From Virgibacillus sp. NKC19-16 (lineage in GTDB: Bacteria > Bacillota > Bacilli > Bacillales > Amphibacillaceae): a stretch of DNA of 64,000 nt. Positions 8,483 through 18,030 of the stretch are shown piece after piece (position 1 is the stretch's first letter; the number at the start of each line of letters is the position of its first letter). The translations under genes were made by a program, and so were the position numbers. Where the stretch lies: contig NZ_CP074373.1 of assembly GCF_021560035.1 (NCBI RefSeq), positions 2,848,001 to 2,912,000 on the forward strand, written 5' to 3'. Below the pieces are notes generated by a model. It was given only the letters and a program-made list of their open reading frames with translations. It had not been told where the DNA came from and searched no databases.

Positions 8483-10048
8483 GTGAGAAAAGCATTTTTT
8501 CAAGTAATTTTATTCGCAAGTCTGATTGTTATTTTAGGAGCATGTGCCAGTGAGCCAGATTCAGAGAGTGCATCAGGAGGATCTGATGGAAGTAGTGGCG
8601 GGGGATCGCTTGTCGTTGCGGTTGGCGCGGATGCTCAGCAGCTGGATCCACACCTTGGAACGGATATTCCTTCTGCCAATATCTATCATAATAAAATCTA
8701 TGAAACGCTTATAAAACAGGATGAAAATATGGAATTTCAGCCAGGCCTTGCTACTGAGTGGGAACGGGTGGATGACGAAACATGGGAATTCACATTAAGA
8801 GAAGGCGTGCAGTTTCATGATGGTGAATATTTCAACGCAGAGGCTGTTAAGGCAAATCTGGAACGGGTGACTGATGAAGAAATTGCTTCACCAAGAGCTG
8901 ATCTATTCAACATGATTAGTGAAATAGAAGTTATTGATGACTATACCATTCGACTGGTAACAGAATATCCATTTTCTCCTCTGCTATCAAATCTAGCACA
9001 TTATGCTGGTGGTATAATTAGTCCAAAAGCGATTGAAGAAGACAATAATGGAGAAAGTTCATTACAGGAAAACCCGGTTGGGACAGGCCCTTTTACATTT
9101 GGAGGCTGGGAGCCGGGAGCAGAGATTTCTATTGTAAGAAATGAAGATTATTGGGGTGACCCGGCGACTGTGAATGATGTGACATTTACAGTGATCCCTG
9201 AAGGACAAACCCGAATCGCTATGGTCGAAACCGGAGATGCACATATTGCGGAACCAATTAACACAAGTGACGTTCCTCGAGTTGAAAATTCAGAAGATAT
9301 GGAGTTACATGAAAGTGAAGGATTAGGTGTCGACTATATTGGTGTAAATATGAATAAAGAACCTTTCGATGATAAACTTGTAAGGCAAGCAATTAATTAT
9401 GCACTCGATACGGAAACTATGATTGAACACGTCTATAATGGTGTTGGCGTTTATGCTGACGGTCCAATCGGTCCATCCGTCATCGGCCATTCGCCTGAAT
9501 TAGAGGGCTACGGGTATGACCCGGAGAGGGCAAAGGAACTGCTAGAGGAAGCAGGATACTCAGATGGCTTTGAAACAACTATTTGGACAAATGATGATCA
9601 GGCTAGAGTAGACGTGGCTGAAGTGGCGCAAGCACAGTTAGCAGAGGTTGGAATTGATGTTTCCGTCGAAATACTGGAATGGGGCGCTTACTTAGAACAG
9701 ACGTCCAGCGGGGAGCATGATATGTTTGTTCTCGGTTGGTCAAACATGACAGGTGACGGGGATTATAACCAATATTATATGTTCCATTCGGATTCGATGG
9801 GGCCACAAGGGAATCGCGTTTTCTATGATAATCCGGAAGTAGACAAGTTGATCGACCAGGCAAGACAAGAAAATGACCCTGATGTCCGTAATGAAATCTA
9901 TAGCGAGCTACAGCAAATTGAAAAAGAAGATGCACCATACACGTATCTAAGACATACACAAGATGTCGCAGCAGTGCAAAAAGGTGTAGAGGGATTCTGG
10001 ATACATCCTTCAGGCATTTTGATGTTAAATGATGTGGTGATTGAGTAA
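8483..10048 (+). CDS. ABC transporter substrate-binding lipoprotein, peptide/opine family 5
   Basis: 521 residues. A lipoprotein signal peptide ends in LGAC, so the mature protein is anchored at the Cys near residue 21, followed by a Gly/Ser linker. The SBP family 5 signature region (LATEWERVDDETWEFTLREGVQFHDG) and the C-terminal domain typical of DppA/OppA/GsiB are clear. It captures peptides or similar ligands outside the membrane. No permease or ATPase genes are next to it, so it is a solitary receptor that must share a transporter. GTG start at 8483 with AGAAGGGA upstream. Confidence 0.9.
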   Translation: MRKAFFQVILFASLIVILGACASEPDSESASGGSDGSSGGGSLVVAVGADAQQLDPHLGTDIPSANIYHNKIYETLIKQDENMEFQPGLATEWERVDDETWEFTLREGVQFHDGEYFNAEAVKANLERVTDEEIASPRADLFNMISEIEVIDDYTIRLVTEYPFSPLLSNLAHYAGGIISPKAIEEDNNGESSLQENPVGTGPFTFGGWEPGAEISIVRNEDYWGDPATVNDVTFTVIPEGQTRIAMVETGDAHIAEPINTSDVPRVENSEDMELHESEGLGVDYIGVNMNKEPFDDKLVRQAINYALDTETMIEHVYNGVGVYADGPIGPSVIGHSPELEGYGYDPERAKELLEEAGYSDGFETTIWTNDDQARVDVAEVAQAQLAEVGIDVSVEILEWGAYLEQTSSGEHDMFVLGWSNMTGDGDYNQYYMFHSDSMGPQGNRVFYDNPEVDKLIDQARQENDPDVRNEIYSELQQIEKEDAPYTYLRHTQDVAAVQKGVEGFWIHPSGILMLNDVVIE

Positions 10049-10074
10049 AGCGGAATATCTTATAACACAAACTA

Positions 10075-10106
10075 GATGGCCTGTAGTTAATTAACTACAG
10101 GCCATC
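10075..10106. terminator. Bidirectional terminator between convergent genes
   Basis: Perfect palindrome: GATGGCCTGTAGTTAA and its complement, followed by TTTT. It serves the lipoprotein gene on + and possibly the acyl-CoA synthetase on -. Confidence 0.85.
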
Positions 10107-10144
10107 TTTTGTCGATTTTAATTTTTATAAGTGTAAAAGCTCCC

Positions 10145-11749
10145 TTACCCATTCACCTTCTTCGATCCTTCCCAATACATCTCCCGCAAACGGAATTTCT
10201 GCAGCTTACCTGTAGCTGTTTTCGGTAAAGCATCCACAAATTCAACAGATTTTGGTGCTTTAAAATGTGCCATCTCATCCCGGCAATATGCAATAATCCC
10301 TTCTTCCGTAATGTTTGCCTCAGGATACAACACGATAATCGCTTTGGGCACCTCTCCCCATTTTTCATCGGGAATAGCAATAACAGCTGTCTCCATCACG
10401 TCCGGATGTTTATATAACACGCCTTCCACTTCAGTAGAGGACACATTTTCGCCGCCGGAAATAATCAAATCTTTAGCACGATCCCGTATTTCAATATAGC
10501 CATCCGGATAGGTAACCGCTAAATCACCGGTATGAAACCACCCGTCCTTGATTGCTTCTGCTGTTTTTTCTGGATCCTTATAATATCCTTCCATCACAAC
10601 ATTACCGCGAGTTATGATTTCTCCTAATTCCTCCCCATTCCAGGCGACTTCTTTTCCATCTTGATGGACGACCTTTGTTTCCCCGTTAAAAGCGAGTTCT
10701 ATCCCCTGTCTTGCCTTGATCGTTGCCTGTTCGTCCGCTGATTTAGCGTCAAATTCCTTTTTCCATTCATTATAAAGAATAAATGGCGATGTTTCCGTTA
10801 GACCGTAAACATGAATCATATTTAGGCCTAGAGTTTCCTGCGCTTTTTGAATAAGCGCTGCCGCTGGTGGTGCGCCTGCAGTCGCCATACGTGGTTTTGT
10901 CCTGATATTCACATCACTCGCTTTTGGATCATTTATAAGCATGTTAATGACAGTCGGTGCTCCGCATAATAATGTAATATTTTTATTTTCAAATAGGTCA
11001 AGAATTAATGGTGGATCGACTTTGCGCAAACAGACATGGGTTCCGCCAGCCGCTGTAATCGCCCATACACCTCCCCAGCCATTCGCATGAAACATCGGCA
11101 ATGTATGTAAATAAACATCATCATGACCCACACCGAGATGGTACATGAAATTTGCCGCATTAAGATAATTACTGCGATGGGTGAGCATTACCCCTTTTGG
11201 TTTGGAAGTTGTCCCACTAGTATAATTCAATGTTAGGAGCTGATTTTCATCGATTTCAACCTCAGGCGGTGTCGCGTTCTCGGGAATATTTTGCAAAAAC
11301 GCCTCATAATCCAATCCTTTTAAGTCCGTTTCCTGTCCTTCCACATCTACGATAATAATCTCATCCAGGTTAAGTTTATCTTCTATTTCCTTAATCGGCC
11401 CGCTAAACTCCTCGTCAACAATTAACATTTTCGCATCACTGTGCTTGATAATGTACTCCATATCTGTTGCTGTTATCCGATAATTCAAAGGGACCATAAC
11501 AGCACCAAGCTGACTTATTCCATAAAAACTCTCCAGCATATAATGCGTGTTTGGCAGCATGACCGCAACATGATCACCTTCCTTGATACCTGCCGCGTGC
11601 AGAGCAATCGAAAGCTTATCTGTACGCTCACCAAATTCCTTATATGAAAACTGCTTCTTTCCATCGATAACAGCCGTCTTTTGCGGATAGTATTTCACTG
11701 CCCTGCGCTTCCAATCGAGTGGGGTTAAGTTGGCAAAGATAGAAAACAA
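10145..11749 (-). CDS. Acyl-CoA synthetase (AMP-binding, long/medium-chain fatty acid ligase type)
   Basis: About 530 residues. The adenylate-forming motifs are intact: YTSGTTSKPKGVMLTH (P-loop), VYGLTETSP, and the late TGDLAVTYPDGYIEIRDRAKD hinge plus PKTATGKLQKF with the catalytic Lys. It activates a carboxylic acid to its CoA thioester through an acyl-AMP. Closest to the FadD/AlkK group; the chain length is not readable. The start is uncertain: a TTG at 11749 touches the AAAAAGGAG ribosome site with no spacing, while an ATC eight or nine bases on would fit the spacing better (see findings). Confidence 0.88.
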   Translation of the reverse strand: MFSIFANLTPLDWKRRAVKYYPQKTAVIDGKKQFSYKEFGERTDKLSIALHAAGIKEGDHVAVMLPNTHYMLESFYGISQLGAVMVPLNYRITATDMEYIIKHSDAKMLIVDEEFSGPIKEIEDKLNLDEIIIVDVEGQETDLKGLDYEAFLQNIPENATPPEVEIDENQLLTLNYTSGTTSKPKGVMLTHRSNYLNAANFMYHLGVGHDDVYLHTLPMFHANGWGGVWAITAAGGTHVCLRKVDPPLILDLFENKNITLLCGAPTVINMLINDPKASDVNIRTKPRMATAGAPPAAALIQKAQETLGLNMIHVYGLTETSPFILYNEWKKEFDAKSADEQATIKARQGIELAFNGETKVVHQDGKEVAWNGEELGEIITRGNVVMEGYYKDPEKTAEAIKDGWFHTGDLAVTYPDGYIEIRDRAKDLIISGGENVSSTEVEGVLYKHPDVMETAVIAIPDEKWGEVPKAIIVLYPEANITEEGIIAYCRDEMAHFKAPKSVEFVDALPKTATGKLQKFRLREMYWEGSKKVNG

Positions 11750-11900
11750 CTCCTTTTTAATTTGGTTTTTAATGTTCAGTTATTTGTATGACATCGCTTA
11801 CAACTTAAATAGTAAAGTAAACGGTTGTATCTTGCAAGAATTATTCTAAATCTTAGTGAAAAAAGTGGGATGTTTGCGCGTTTTGCTCTTTTTGGATAGT

Positions 11901-11931
11901 AAGGAAGCAAGACAACCGTCCCCGTGCTTCC
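11901..11931. repeat. Intergenic palindrome, GGAAGC family copy
   Basis: AAGGAAGCAAGACAACCG with the complementary GTGCTTCC end. It abuts the hicB stop and may act as its terminator. Confidence 0.55.
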
Positions 11932-11937
11932 CATAAA

Positions 11938-12396
11938 CTACTTTTCATCAGGTCGTTTATCATCTTTAACCCTATAATAGGAATGGGACCTTTCTTTAAC
12001 TAATTCAGGAAAGTAGTTGCTTCCTGCAGTTTCTTGTAAACCCGCATTTACAAAACCATTGACTAAATTATTAACGCTCACCCCTTCCCTTTCAGAGGTT
12101 TCAACTAATTTTTTATGCACCGTTTTACCCACCCTTAAGGTAAATTTTCCACTATATTCATTTGTATATATTTTTGGTTCTGGAATTGGTAAGCTATTTT
12201 CTATACAAAATTCCAACCAGTCAACTTTAGCATCTTCAAGATTTTTTAACGCATCTGTTTGCGTAACTCCATCAGACATACACCCTTCTAACTCTGGTAG
12301 AGAAGCTAGCCAGCCGCCACCATCTTCTTCTGTAATAGGCTGGAGATCAATATTATAGTCCAGTGATAGATAATAATTTAAATCCTTCTTAGTCAT
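11938..12396 (-). CDS. hicB: HicB-type antitoxin
   Basis: About 152 residues from MTKKDLNYYLSLDYNI. The N-terminal half is the HicB partial RNase H-like fold (EEDGGGWLASLPELEGCMSDG), the C-terminal half a ribbon-helix-helix DNA-binding domain (KFTLRVGKTVHKKLVETSEREGVSVNNLV). It would block the HicA toxin and repress the operon. The ATG at 12396 overlaps the hicA stop by eight bases. An upstream in-frame ATG at 12423 lies inside hicA and is less likely. Confidence 0.9.
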   Translation of the reverse strand: MTKKDLNYYLSLDYNIDLQPITEEDGGGWLASLPELEGCMSDGVTQTDALKNLEDAKVDWLEFCIENSLPIPEPKIYTNEYSGKFTLRVGKTVHKKLVETSEREGVSVNNLVNGFVNAGLQETAGSNYFPELVKERSHSYYRVKDDKRPDEK

Positions 12397-12640
12397 AATT
12401 ATCCTCCTCACGAATTTCTTCAATTAATTTTATGATTTCTTTGACATATACTGTCTTCACTTTGCCTCCATGCACCGAAATAGTTAAAGGCCTATTTCTT
12501 ATCTTATGAAAAACGATTTTATGGCTTCTACCCTCTTTCACTTGACAGCCATAATACTTAATTAGGGTTTCTAATTCACGCCAATCTGTATTGTCAGGAC
12601 TTCTTATAATTTTTTCAAACTTTTTTTCTATCCTTGACAT
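12389..12640 (-). CDS. hicA: HicA-type mRNA interferase toxin
   Basis: 83 residues from MSRIEKKFEK; AAGGAG sits eight bases before ATG 12640. The fold is the double-stranded RNA binding-like HicA core with the catalytic His in EGRSHKIVFHK. The usual order toxin then antitoxin is kept. HicA cleaves mRNA when HicB is lost. Confidence 0.9.
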   Translation of the reverse strand: MSRIEKKFEKIIRSPDNTDWRELETLIKYYGCQVKEGRSHKIVFHKIRNRPLTISVHGGKVKTVYVKEIIKLIEEIREEDNYD

Positions 12641-12677
12641 AAACAATTCTCCTTATTCTATGTGGGGAGCACCGTAT

Positions 12678-12725
12678 ATGATACCATCATTACATAAATG
12701 ATATCATCCCTTTCCTAATTGTCAA
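12678..12725 (-). promoter_or_regulatory. hicAB promoter with overlapping operator palindromes
   Basis: On the minus strand TTGACA (12720-12725), 16-base spacer and TATCAT (12698-12703). Two palindromes of the form ATGAT-N(0-3)-ATCAT lie at 12698-12707, over the -10 box, and at 12678-12690. This is what autorepression by the HicB ribbon-helix-helix domain would need. Confidence 0.65.
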
Positions 12726-12821
12726 TAATCTCATTAAAAAACAATAGACCGTTTTCATTGAGTCCACTCGCTTTACCCACTATAATATAACAAATAGACT
12801 TTCTACTTAAGGAGGCTAATC

Positions 12822-13277
12822 ATGCCAAGCGGAACGCATACGATAGAATTAAATGTCCCTATCGAAAATATCTGGAACTTTGTTCGTGACATGAACAAAT
12901 GGGCGCCGTTAGTACCCGGCTATATTGATCATAAAATTTTAAACGATAGACAATCGACATGGAAATTCAAAGCAGATCTCGGAGTCGTGCATAGAAAAGT
13001 AAGTCTGAAAATAGATATTACAAAATGGCAGAAACCAACAACAGTTACCTTTGACCTCACAGGGTTGAACGAAAAATTTTCGGGAAATGGCTATTTTGAA
13101 GCAGAAGCAATAGATGCTACAAAAACAAAAATGACAGGCAATCTTGATATCACCGCAAAAGGTATGAAAGGATCAGTGATAAATCCGGCATTGAAATCAT
13201 ACGTTCCAAAAATTGCGCAAGAGTTGACGGAAGCCATTGCGAGTGAAATTGTCGAACGTAAAACGATCGCGGAGTAG
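12822..13277 (+). CDS. CoxG-like SRPBCC-fold protein
   Basis: 151 residues of the START/SRPBCC fold (MPSGTHTIELNVPIENIWNFVRD opening, GNGYFEAEAID middle, amphipathic final helix). It resembles carbon monoxide dehydrogenase subunit G, which helps deliver or anchor CO dehydrogenase, but no cox structural genes are nearby, so a general lipid or ligand-binding role is as likely. AAGGAGG precedes the ATG. Confidence 0.75.
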   Translation: MPSGTHTIELNVPIENIWNFVRDMNKWAPLVPGYIDHKILNDRQSTWKFKADLGVVHRKVSLKIDITKWQKPTTVTFDLTGLNEKFSGNGYFEAEAIDATKTKMTGNLDITAKGMKGSVINPALKSYVPKIAQELTEAIASEIVERKTIAE

Positions 13278-13279
13278 GA

Positions 13280-13312
13280 ATAATTTCAATTACATGTAGT
13301 TGAAATTATTTC
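13280..13312 (+). terminator. Hairpin after the CoxG-like gene
   Basis: AATAATTTCAA pairs with TTGAAATTATT around a ten-base loop, followed by TTCT; a weak AT-rich terminator. Confidence 0.55.
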
Positions 13313-13362
13313 TGCTGCATCACCAAATTATGGTATGATAAAAGAAACGAGGGGGAATAAAA

Positions 13363-14733
13363 ATGACACAATTCCAAGCTCACCAAAAGAAAAAGAATCT
13401 AACACTAACTCCGCAGCAACTGGCAATTTATAAACAAAGCAAGGTGCTCGAAGCGACAGACGAAGCGGGGGATTATTTCTACCTGTTTTTTTATAAAAAT
13501 GATTTCCTAACAGGGATACACGCAGATGATATTGACACCGACACGCATGTTCATCGTGCATTTACGGAAGGACTTCACTTCGAAGGATCGCATCCATTAA
13601 CCAAGCAATTAATCCGCGCCTATAGGAACATCCACTTTCTTCCTATTGAAAAACTCTATAAAAAAATCCAAGATACCTCCTATTCCCAGTTAGAAACTGC
13701 ACTGATCAAAACGTACTTCGATGCCTTCTCGTCTACCGATTCCATTCATAAAGTACTCAAAGATACCTTTAACCACTACCAACGAAATGGCCAATCACTC
13801 GCGTCCTATCAATTATTAAATATTTACTTAAACTATGATAATACCAATACCTTTGCACGCGATATGATTAGTGGCGCGCAATTCAAAAACCAATCAAAAA
13901 TGTATCAAGATTTGGAAAAGCTGTCAGAAAAAGATCCTATTCAATTGGAATCCCTATGTTTTGATAACTTATACCATACAGAGCATGTAATGATGCTTCT
14001 TCAATTATATAAGGAACAAAATCGCTGGACAGATGAACTCGCATTAAGAATCACCTTACTCAAATCCCACTTTACACCTGAAAATTTCACAGCAATCCGA
14101 GTAATGATTGAGCCGCTACCCACCGACGAGCAGATGACGTTATTACAGGAATTGAATCAATCCAACAACAATCCTGTCTTGCACGAAGCATTAATCACTA
14201 AACTGCTCGCATCCGGCAAACCAAATGACATCCTTGAATTCATGATGACAACGAAGGTTCAGCCAGACGAAGAACAATTAACAGGAATAATAACCCACAT
14301 CGAACAAGCTGGTCTCACAGATCTGACTTCATTTTTTAAAAACGGCAATTACCGATTGTTGGAACTTAGTAAAAACCCACAAACAATAGAACGACTGGCT
14401 ACCCCATTCATTTCATCCTTTCTGCAAGACCATACTATAGGCGAAATCCTCGATTGGTTTCAACCATTCCGTGACGCAAATTTCCACCTCCCAGTCGAAC
14501 AAAAGCTATTGAAAATGCAAACATTAGTTGACGACCCTGACCGTCAATTCAATTTAGGAGAATTATATCTATACTTTCGCCAATTGGAAAAAGCACTCGA
14601 TTGCTTTAAATGGGAAGTGGAACTAGATCCCCAAGCACACAGCTCCGTAAAATATGTTGCAAAAATTTATCAGGAGCTGGGGTATCCGGACGAAGCTGCT
14701 GCTTATCAGCAGTTGCTGCAGATGCAGAAATAG
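13363..14733 (+). CDS. Helical-repeat (TPR-like) protein, 456 aa
   Basis: A soluble protein with no signal peptide. The N-terminal 100 residues are mixed; the rest is built of helix pairs, and the last repeat (FNLGELYLYFRQLEKALDCFKWEVELDPQ, then YVAKIYQELGYPDEAAAYQ) fits the tetratricopeptide pattern. Such repeats bind partner proteins. GAGGGGG precedes the ATG. The function is unknown. Confidence 0.7.
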   Translation: MTQFQAHQKKKNLTLTPQQLAIYKQSKVLEATDEAGDYFYLFFYKNDFLTGIHADDIDTDTHVHRAFTEGLHFEGSHPLTKQLIRAYRNIHFLPIEKLYKKIQDTSYSQLETALIKTYFDAFSSTDSIHKVLKDTFNHYQRNGQSLASYQLLNIYLNYDNTNTFARDMISGAQFKNQSKMYQDLEKLSEKDPIQLESLCFDNLYHTEHVMMLLQLYKEQNRWTDELALRITLLKSHFTPENFTAIRVMIEPLPTDEQMTLLQELNQSNNNPVLHEALITKLLASGKPNDILEFMMTTKVQPDEEQLTGIITHIEQAGLTDLTSFFKNGNYRLLELSKNPQTIERLATPFISSFLQDHTIGEILDWFQPFRDANFHLPVEQKLLKMQTLVDDPDRQFNLGELYLYFRQLEKALDCFKWEVELDPQAHSSVKYVAKIYQELGYPDEAAAYQQLLQMQK

Positions 14734-14875
14734 GATTCATAGTCTTACTTCTACAATTACTATCGAATAAACCCCAGAGTTTGGTGGCATTTTAAGCGCA
14801 AAAATAATTTGCCATAAAACGCCCCATTTCTGGAGCTTTTTTCGATTGTACTTTGTAGAATCGTATCTATATCAT

Positions 14876-14922
14876 AAAAAGCCGTTCACCTTCATATATA
14901 TCATGAAAATGAACAGCTTTCG
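14876..14922. terminator. Hairpin in 350-base gap 14734-15085
   Basis: AAAAGCCGTTCA pairs with TGAACAGCTTT. It lies between convergent genes and can end both transcripts. I see no gene in the rest of the gap. Confidence 0.55.
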
Positions 14923-15085
14923 TAAATGATTTTTGTTCTCAAATAATTCCATGCCTTTTCAACATGTTTTATTGAAAATATTTCAACAGAAAACCCTCAA
15001 AATTGACCAACCTAGCTATGTCCAACTTCTCACGTTGTCTTTCTATTATTTTTACCAAATAATGAGTCTTCTATATACAGTCATA

Positions 15086-16132
15086 TTATGTTCGTCTCTT
15101 CCCAAACCACCACCCGATTAATGGTGGCACACCAATGACTATCACCAAAATTCGAGTCAGCTGCAGTGCACTGACAATTGCAGGATCTCCGCCGACATTA
15201 TAAGCCGTTAAGACCATTTCGAATAACCCGCCAGGAGCAATACTTAAAATCGCAGTAGCATAATTCAGTGTTGTAAAATTAGCTAGTATAATACCCAGCC
15301 CAAAAGCAATAAGTATGAGAACAATAGATAGACCAAAGTAGACAAAACAATATTTCCCGCCCAATTTCAAATCCCGGAACAAAATATTTTTCCCGAGACC
15401 AGCACCAATCATTACTTGACCGGCGTTCATCAAAAACGGCGGAACAGCCGCCAATTCGATCGGGCTGACGTTCATTACCGCGGTAACACCAAGTGCACCG
15501 ATGATAATTCCAGCCGGGATCTTATTGCGTACGAGCAGCGCAACTAGCACAGGGATAATAAACCATAAATAGCTCCAACCCCCGGCAGTCGCGCCTGCTA
15601 CTGTTTGATTCGCAGCAGCTTGTGCCTCTTCAGAAAAAAGATACGTCATTGCTGTTGGAATCGTAAAAAGTACGGTCATTAGTCGGATCGTTTGGAAAAT
15701 AACGACGAAAGCGGATTTTGCATGTAGTGCTTCGCTGGCTATCGTCATCTCTGTCAAACCACCAGGAATACTTGCGAAAATACTTGTGATTTTATCCACA
15801 GTAATCCATTTTGTCACAATGACTCCCAGCATAATACTTGCCAGAATTAAGACACAGGTTAATAGAATATAAGGAAGAAAATACGGCCAAATCGTCTGGA
15901 ATGTTTCTGCTGTAAAATATAACCCAAAATAGATTCCGATAATAATTAATCCGGCATTTTTAATCGAATCCGGCAACGAGGCTTCTCTTTTTGTAAATCC
16001 TTGCCAGAGCATGACAAATGTCAGGGCGCCCAATAACCATGGAAGCGGGAGGCTCAGGATGTTGAAAAGGTAGCCGCCAAGTGTAGCTATGCTGATCGTT
16101 TCGATTAAACGTTGGATTTGTGTGTTTTTCAT
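15086..16132 (-). CDS. AbrB-type (duplicated) membrane transporter
   Basis: 348 residues, about ten hydrophobic segments in two halves that each end in a Gly-rich stretch (SIFASIPGGLTEMTIASEAL and SIAPGGLFEMVLTAYNVGG). This internal duplication is the hallmark of the AbrB/ammonia-monooxygenase-like membrane family. The PGGxxEM motif is the conserved core. Substrate unknown. AAGGAG precedes the ATG. Confidence 0.8.
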   Translation of the reverse strand: MKNTQIQRLIETISIATLGGYLFNILSLPLPWLLGALTFVMLWQGFTKREASLPDSIKNAGLIIIGIYFGLYFTAETFQTIWPYFLPYILLTCVLILASIMLGVIVTKWITVDKITSIFASIPGGLTEMTIASEALHAKSAFVVIFQTIRLMTVLFTIPTAMTYLFSEEAQAAANQTVAGATAGGWSYLWFIIPVLVALLVRNKIPAGIIIGALGVTAVMNVSPIELAAVPPFLMNAGQVMIGAGLGKNILFRDLKLGGKYCFVYFGLSIVLILIAFGLGIILANFTTLNYATAILSIAPGGLFEMVLTAYNVGGDPAIVSALQLTRILVIVIGVPPLIGWWFGKRRT

Positions 16133-16299
16133 GAAGGAAACTCCTTTATCTATACACTGCTATCATACAGGAAATAGGCGATTTTTGGAATGATTGTTAT
16201 TGATTTACATCTGCGTCAGAATTGTGAAAAAGGTGGGTTTCATTTAAAATGATGTAAAATGTAATAGATTAATATCTCCAAACGATTGGATGTGTACCT

Positions 16300-17102
16300 A
16301 TGACGAAGAAGATTGGAATTGACGCGGGCGGATCACTGGTAAAACTGGCATATGAAGAGCGAGGACAAATACATGTGAAAACATATTCTATTGAAGAGAT
16401 GGATCAGCTCCTCAACTGGTTACGGTTCATTTCGCCAGACGCAGTTCTCTATTTGACTGGTGGAAAGAGTGGCTATTTGCAAAGTGTTGTGCAACAGTCC
16501 AGCCATCAAATAGATGAATTTGAAGCCACCGCAGAAGGAACACGTTTTTTATTAAAGCAGGAAAAAAATATATTTGAAGAAGATTTTATTTTAGTAAGTG
16601 TTGGGACAGGAACTTCCATCTATCACGTAACTGCAAATGCCCATGAACGGCTCCTCGGGAGTGGAATTGGTGGAGGTGCACTGATGGGGATTGGTCACTC
16701 ATTACAGGGAAAAGTGATTTTCATGAGCTGGTTAATCTCGCAAAAGAAGGAAGTTATACAGGCAGTGATTTACTGGTCAAGGACATCTACGCACCGAATG
16801 AACCGCCGCTCTTAGGTGATTTAACCGCAGCTAATTTTGGAAAGGCGCATCTGAATAAAGATGCTACAGAGTACGATCACATGGCAAGCCTGATCAAGTT
16901 AATCGGCGAAACGCTCATTTTGCTGTCCACCCAGGCTGCCGGATCACAGCAGGTTGAAAGGGTTGTTTTTACAGGAAGTACGTTAAATGGCAATGAGCCA
17001 CTTAAAAATGTGTTAGGTGGCTTTCAGGATATGATGGCCTATGAACCGGTATTTCTGGAGAAAGGTGCTCATGCTGGGGCGATTGGGGCTTTGATGGTGT
17101 AA
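16300..17102 (+). pseudogene. coaW: Type II pantothenate kinase, frameshifted
   Basis: The first 135 or so codons read MTKKIGIDAGGSLVKLAYE...VSVGTGTSIYHV...GSGIGGGALMGIG, the ATP-binding acetate-kinase-like core of CoaW. The frame then runs into unrelated residues and stops at 16813. From about 16705 the next frame continues as SDFHELVNLAKEGSYTG and on to GAHAGAIGALMV. Restoring one A (ATTACAGG to ATTAACAGG at about 16704) gives an unbroken protein with LTGKSDFHELV. The enzyme makes 4'-phosphopantothenate for CoA. Either a second kinase (CoaX) exists elsewhere or this is a sequencing error. Confidence 0.85.
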
Positions 17103-17167
17103 TAAAATAGATTGAAGCAATTATAAGCGCCCTAGCAAAAACTGAAAATGTAAAAAATGCATTAAAT

Positions 17168-17216
17168 AAAATGTACCCTATAAGCAGGTAAGTGTCTACT
17201 CTATAGGGTACATTTT
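17168..17216 (+). terminator. Terminator hairpin after coaW
   Basis: AAAATGTACCCTATA and TATAGGGTACATTTT form a 15-bp stem. Being symmetrical, it can also end queE transcription from the other strand. Confidence 0.75.
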
Positions 17217-17307
17217 ACAGATGGCAATAGCTTTTTATCCTATAAGTTCTCAAGTTTGATAGAATCATGTAATAGAAGTCGTCGGGTACAGTTTCAGAAC
17301 CCAACAA

Positions 17308-18030
17308 TCAAACCCCTCGCTTATTCCCCCATAAATACGTATGTAGCTGCGGGAGCACTCGCACATCTTTCAATACGTTACTTTCCATTACCTGGTCAAT
17401 TAATAGCTCGTATTTACCTAGTAAATGATCGAGTAAATTTTCGTTATTGTCAGTCTCGGTTTCATCATTCCCAACCTGAAGATATAGCGTAACAGCTGGG
17501 TATCGCTGATGTAGTTCCGTTGCGTAACGCAAATCATCTTGATCAAAAATAACAATCTTCAAACTAAAATCGCCTGCTTGCGTTTGTTGCAATGATTCGA
17601 TGATAAAATCCAGTGTGTCAAAATTTGTTTTCATTCCTGAACTTGGCGGTTTAGGCGAAAGGGTCAGGTCATCAATTTTCGTAAACCAGTCCTGCCATCT
17701 GCTACCTTGCGTTTCCAAGGCCACTTTTATCTGGTGATCATGCAATAAATCTACCAATTCATCAATTTGACGTAGTAATCCAGGATTTCCGCCAGATAGC
17801 GTAACATGTCCGAAGTGATCGCCGCCTTTTTCACTTAAAACATCCATAATTTCTTTCGGTTCCATCATTTGAATTGCATTTTTTTCAGATCCATCCCATG
17901 TAAACTTTGAGTCACACCAGGAGCAGGAATAATCACAACCAGCCGTTCGCACAAACATGGTCTTTCTTCCGATCACCATACCTTCTCCCTGAATGGTCGG
18001 ACCAAATATTTCCAGCACAGGCAGCTTCAT
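17308..18030 (-). CDS. queE: 7-carboxy-7-deazaguanine synthase
   Basis: 240 residues. The radical-SAM cluster motif C-x3-C-x2-C is visible in RTAGCDYSCSWCDS, and the substrate region FGPTIQGEGMVIGR lies before it. QueE converts carboxytetrahydropterin to carboxydeazaguanine in queuosine synthesis. Start chosen at 18030 ([17 protein letters not shown]), preceded by AAAGGAGG; the ATG overlaps the queD stop by one base (TAATG). Order on the transcript is queC-queD-queE. Confidence 0.93.
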   Translation of the reverse strand: MKLPVLEIFGPTIQGEGMVIGRKTMFVRTAGCDYSCSWCDSKFTWDGSEKNAIQMMEPKEIMDVLSEKGGDHFGHVTLSGGNPGLLRQIDELVDLLHDHQIKVALETQGSRWQDWFTKIDDLTLSPKPPSSGMKTNFDTLDFIIESLQQTQAGDFSLKIVIFDQDDLRYATELHQRYPAVTLYLQVGNDETETDNNENLLDHLLGKYELLIDQVMESNVLKDVRVLPQLHTYLWGNKRGV

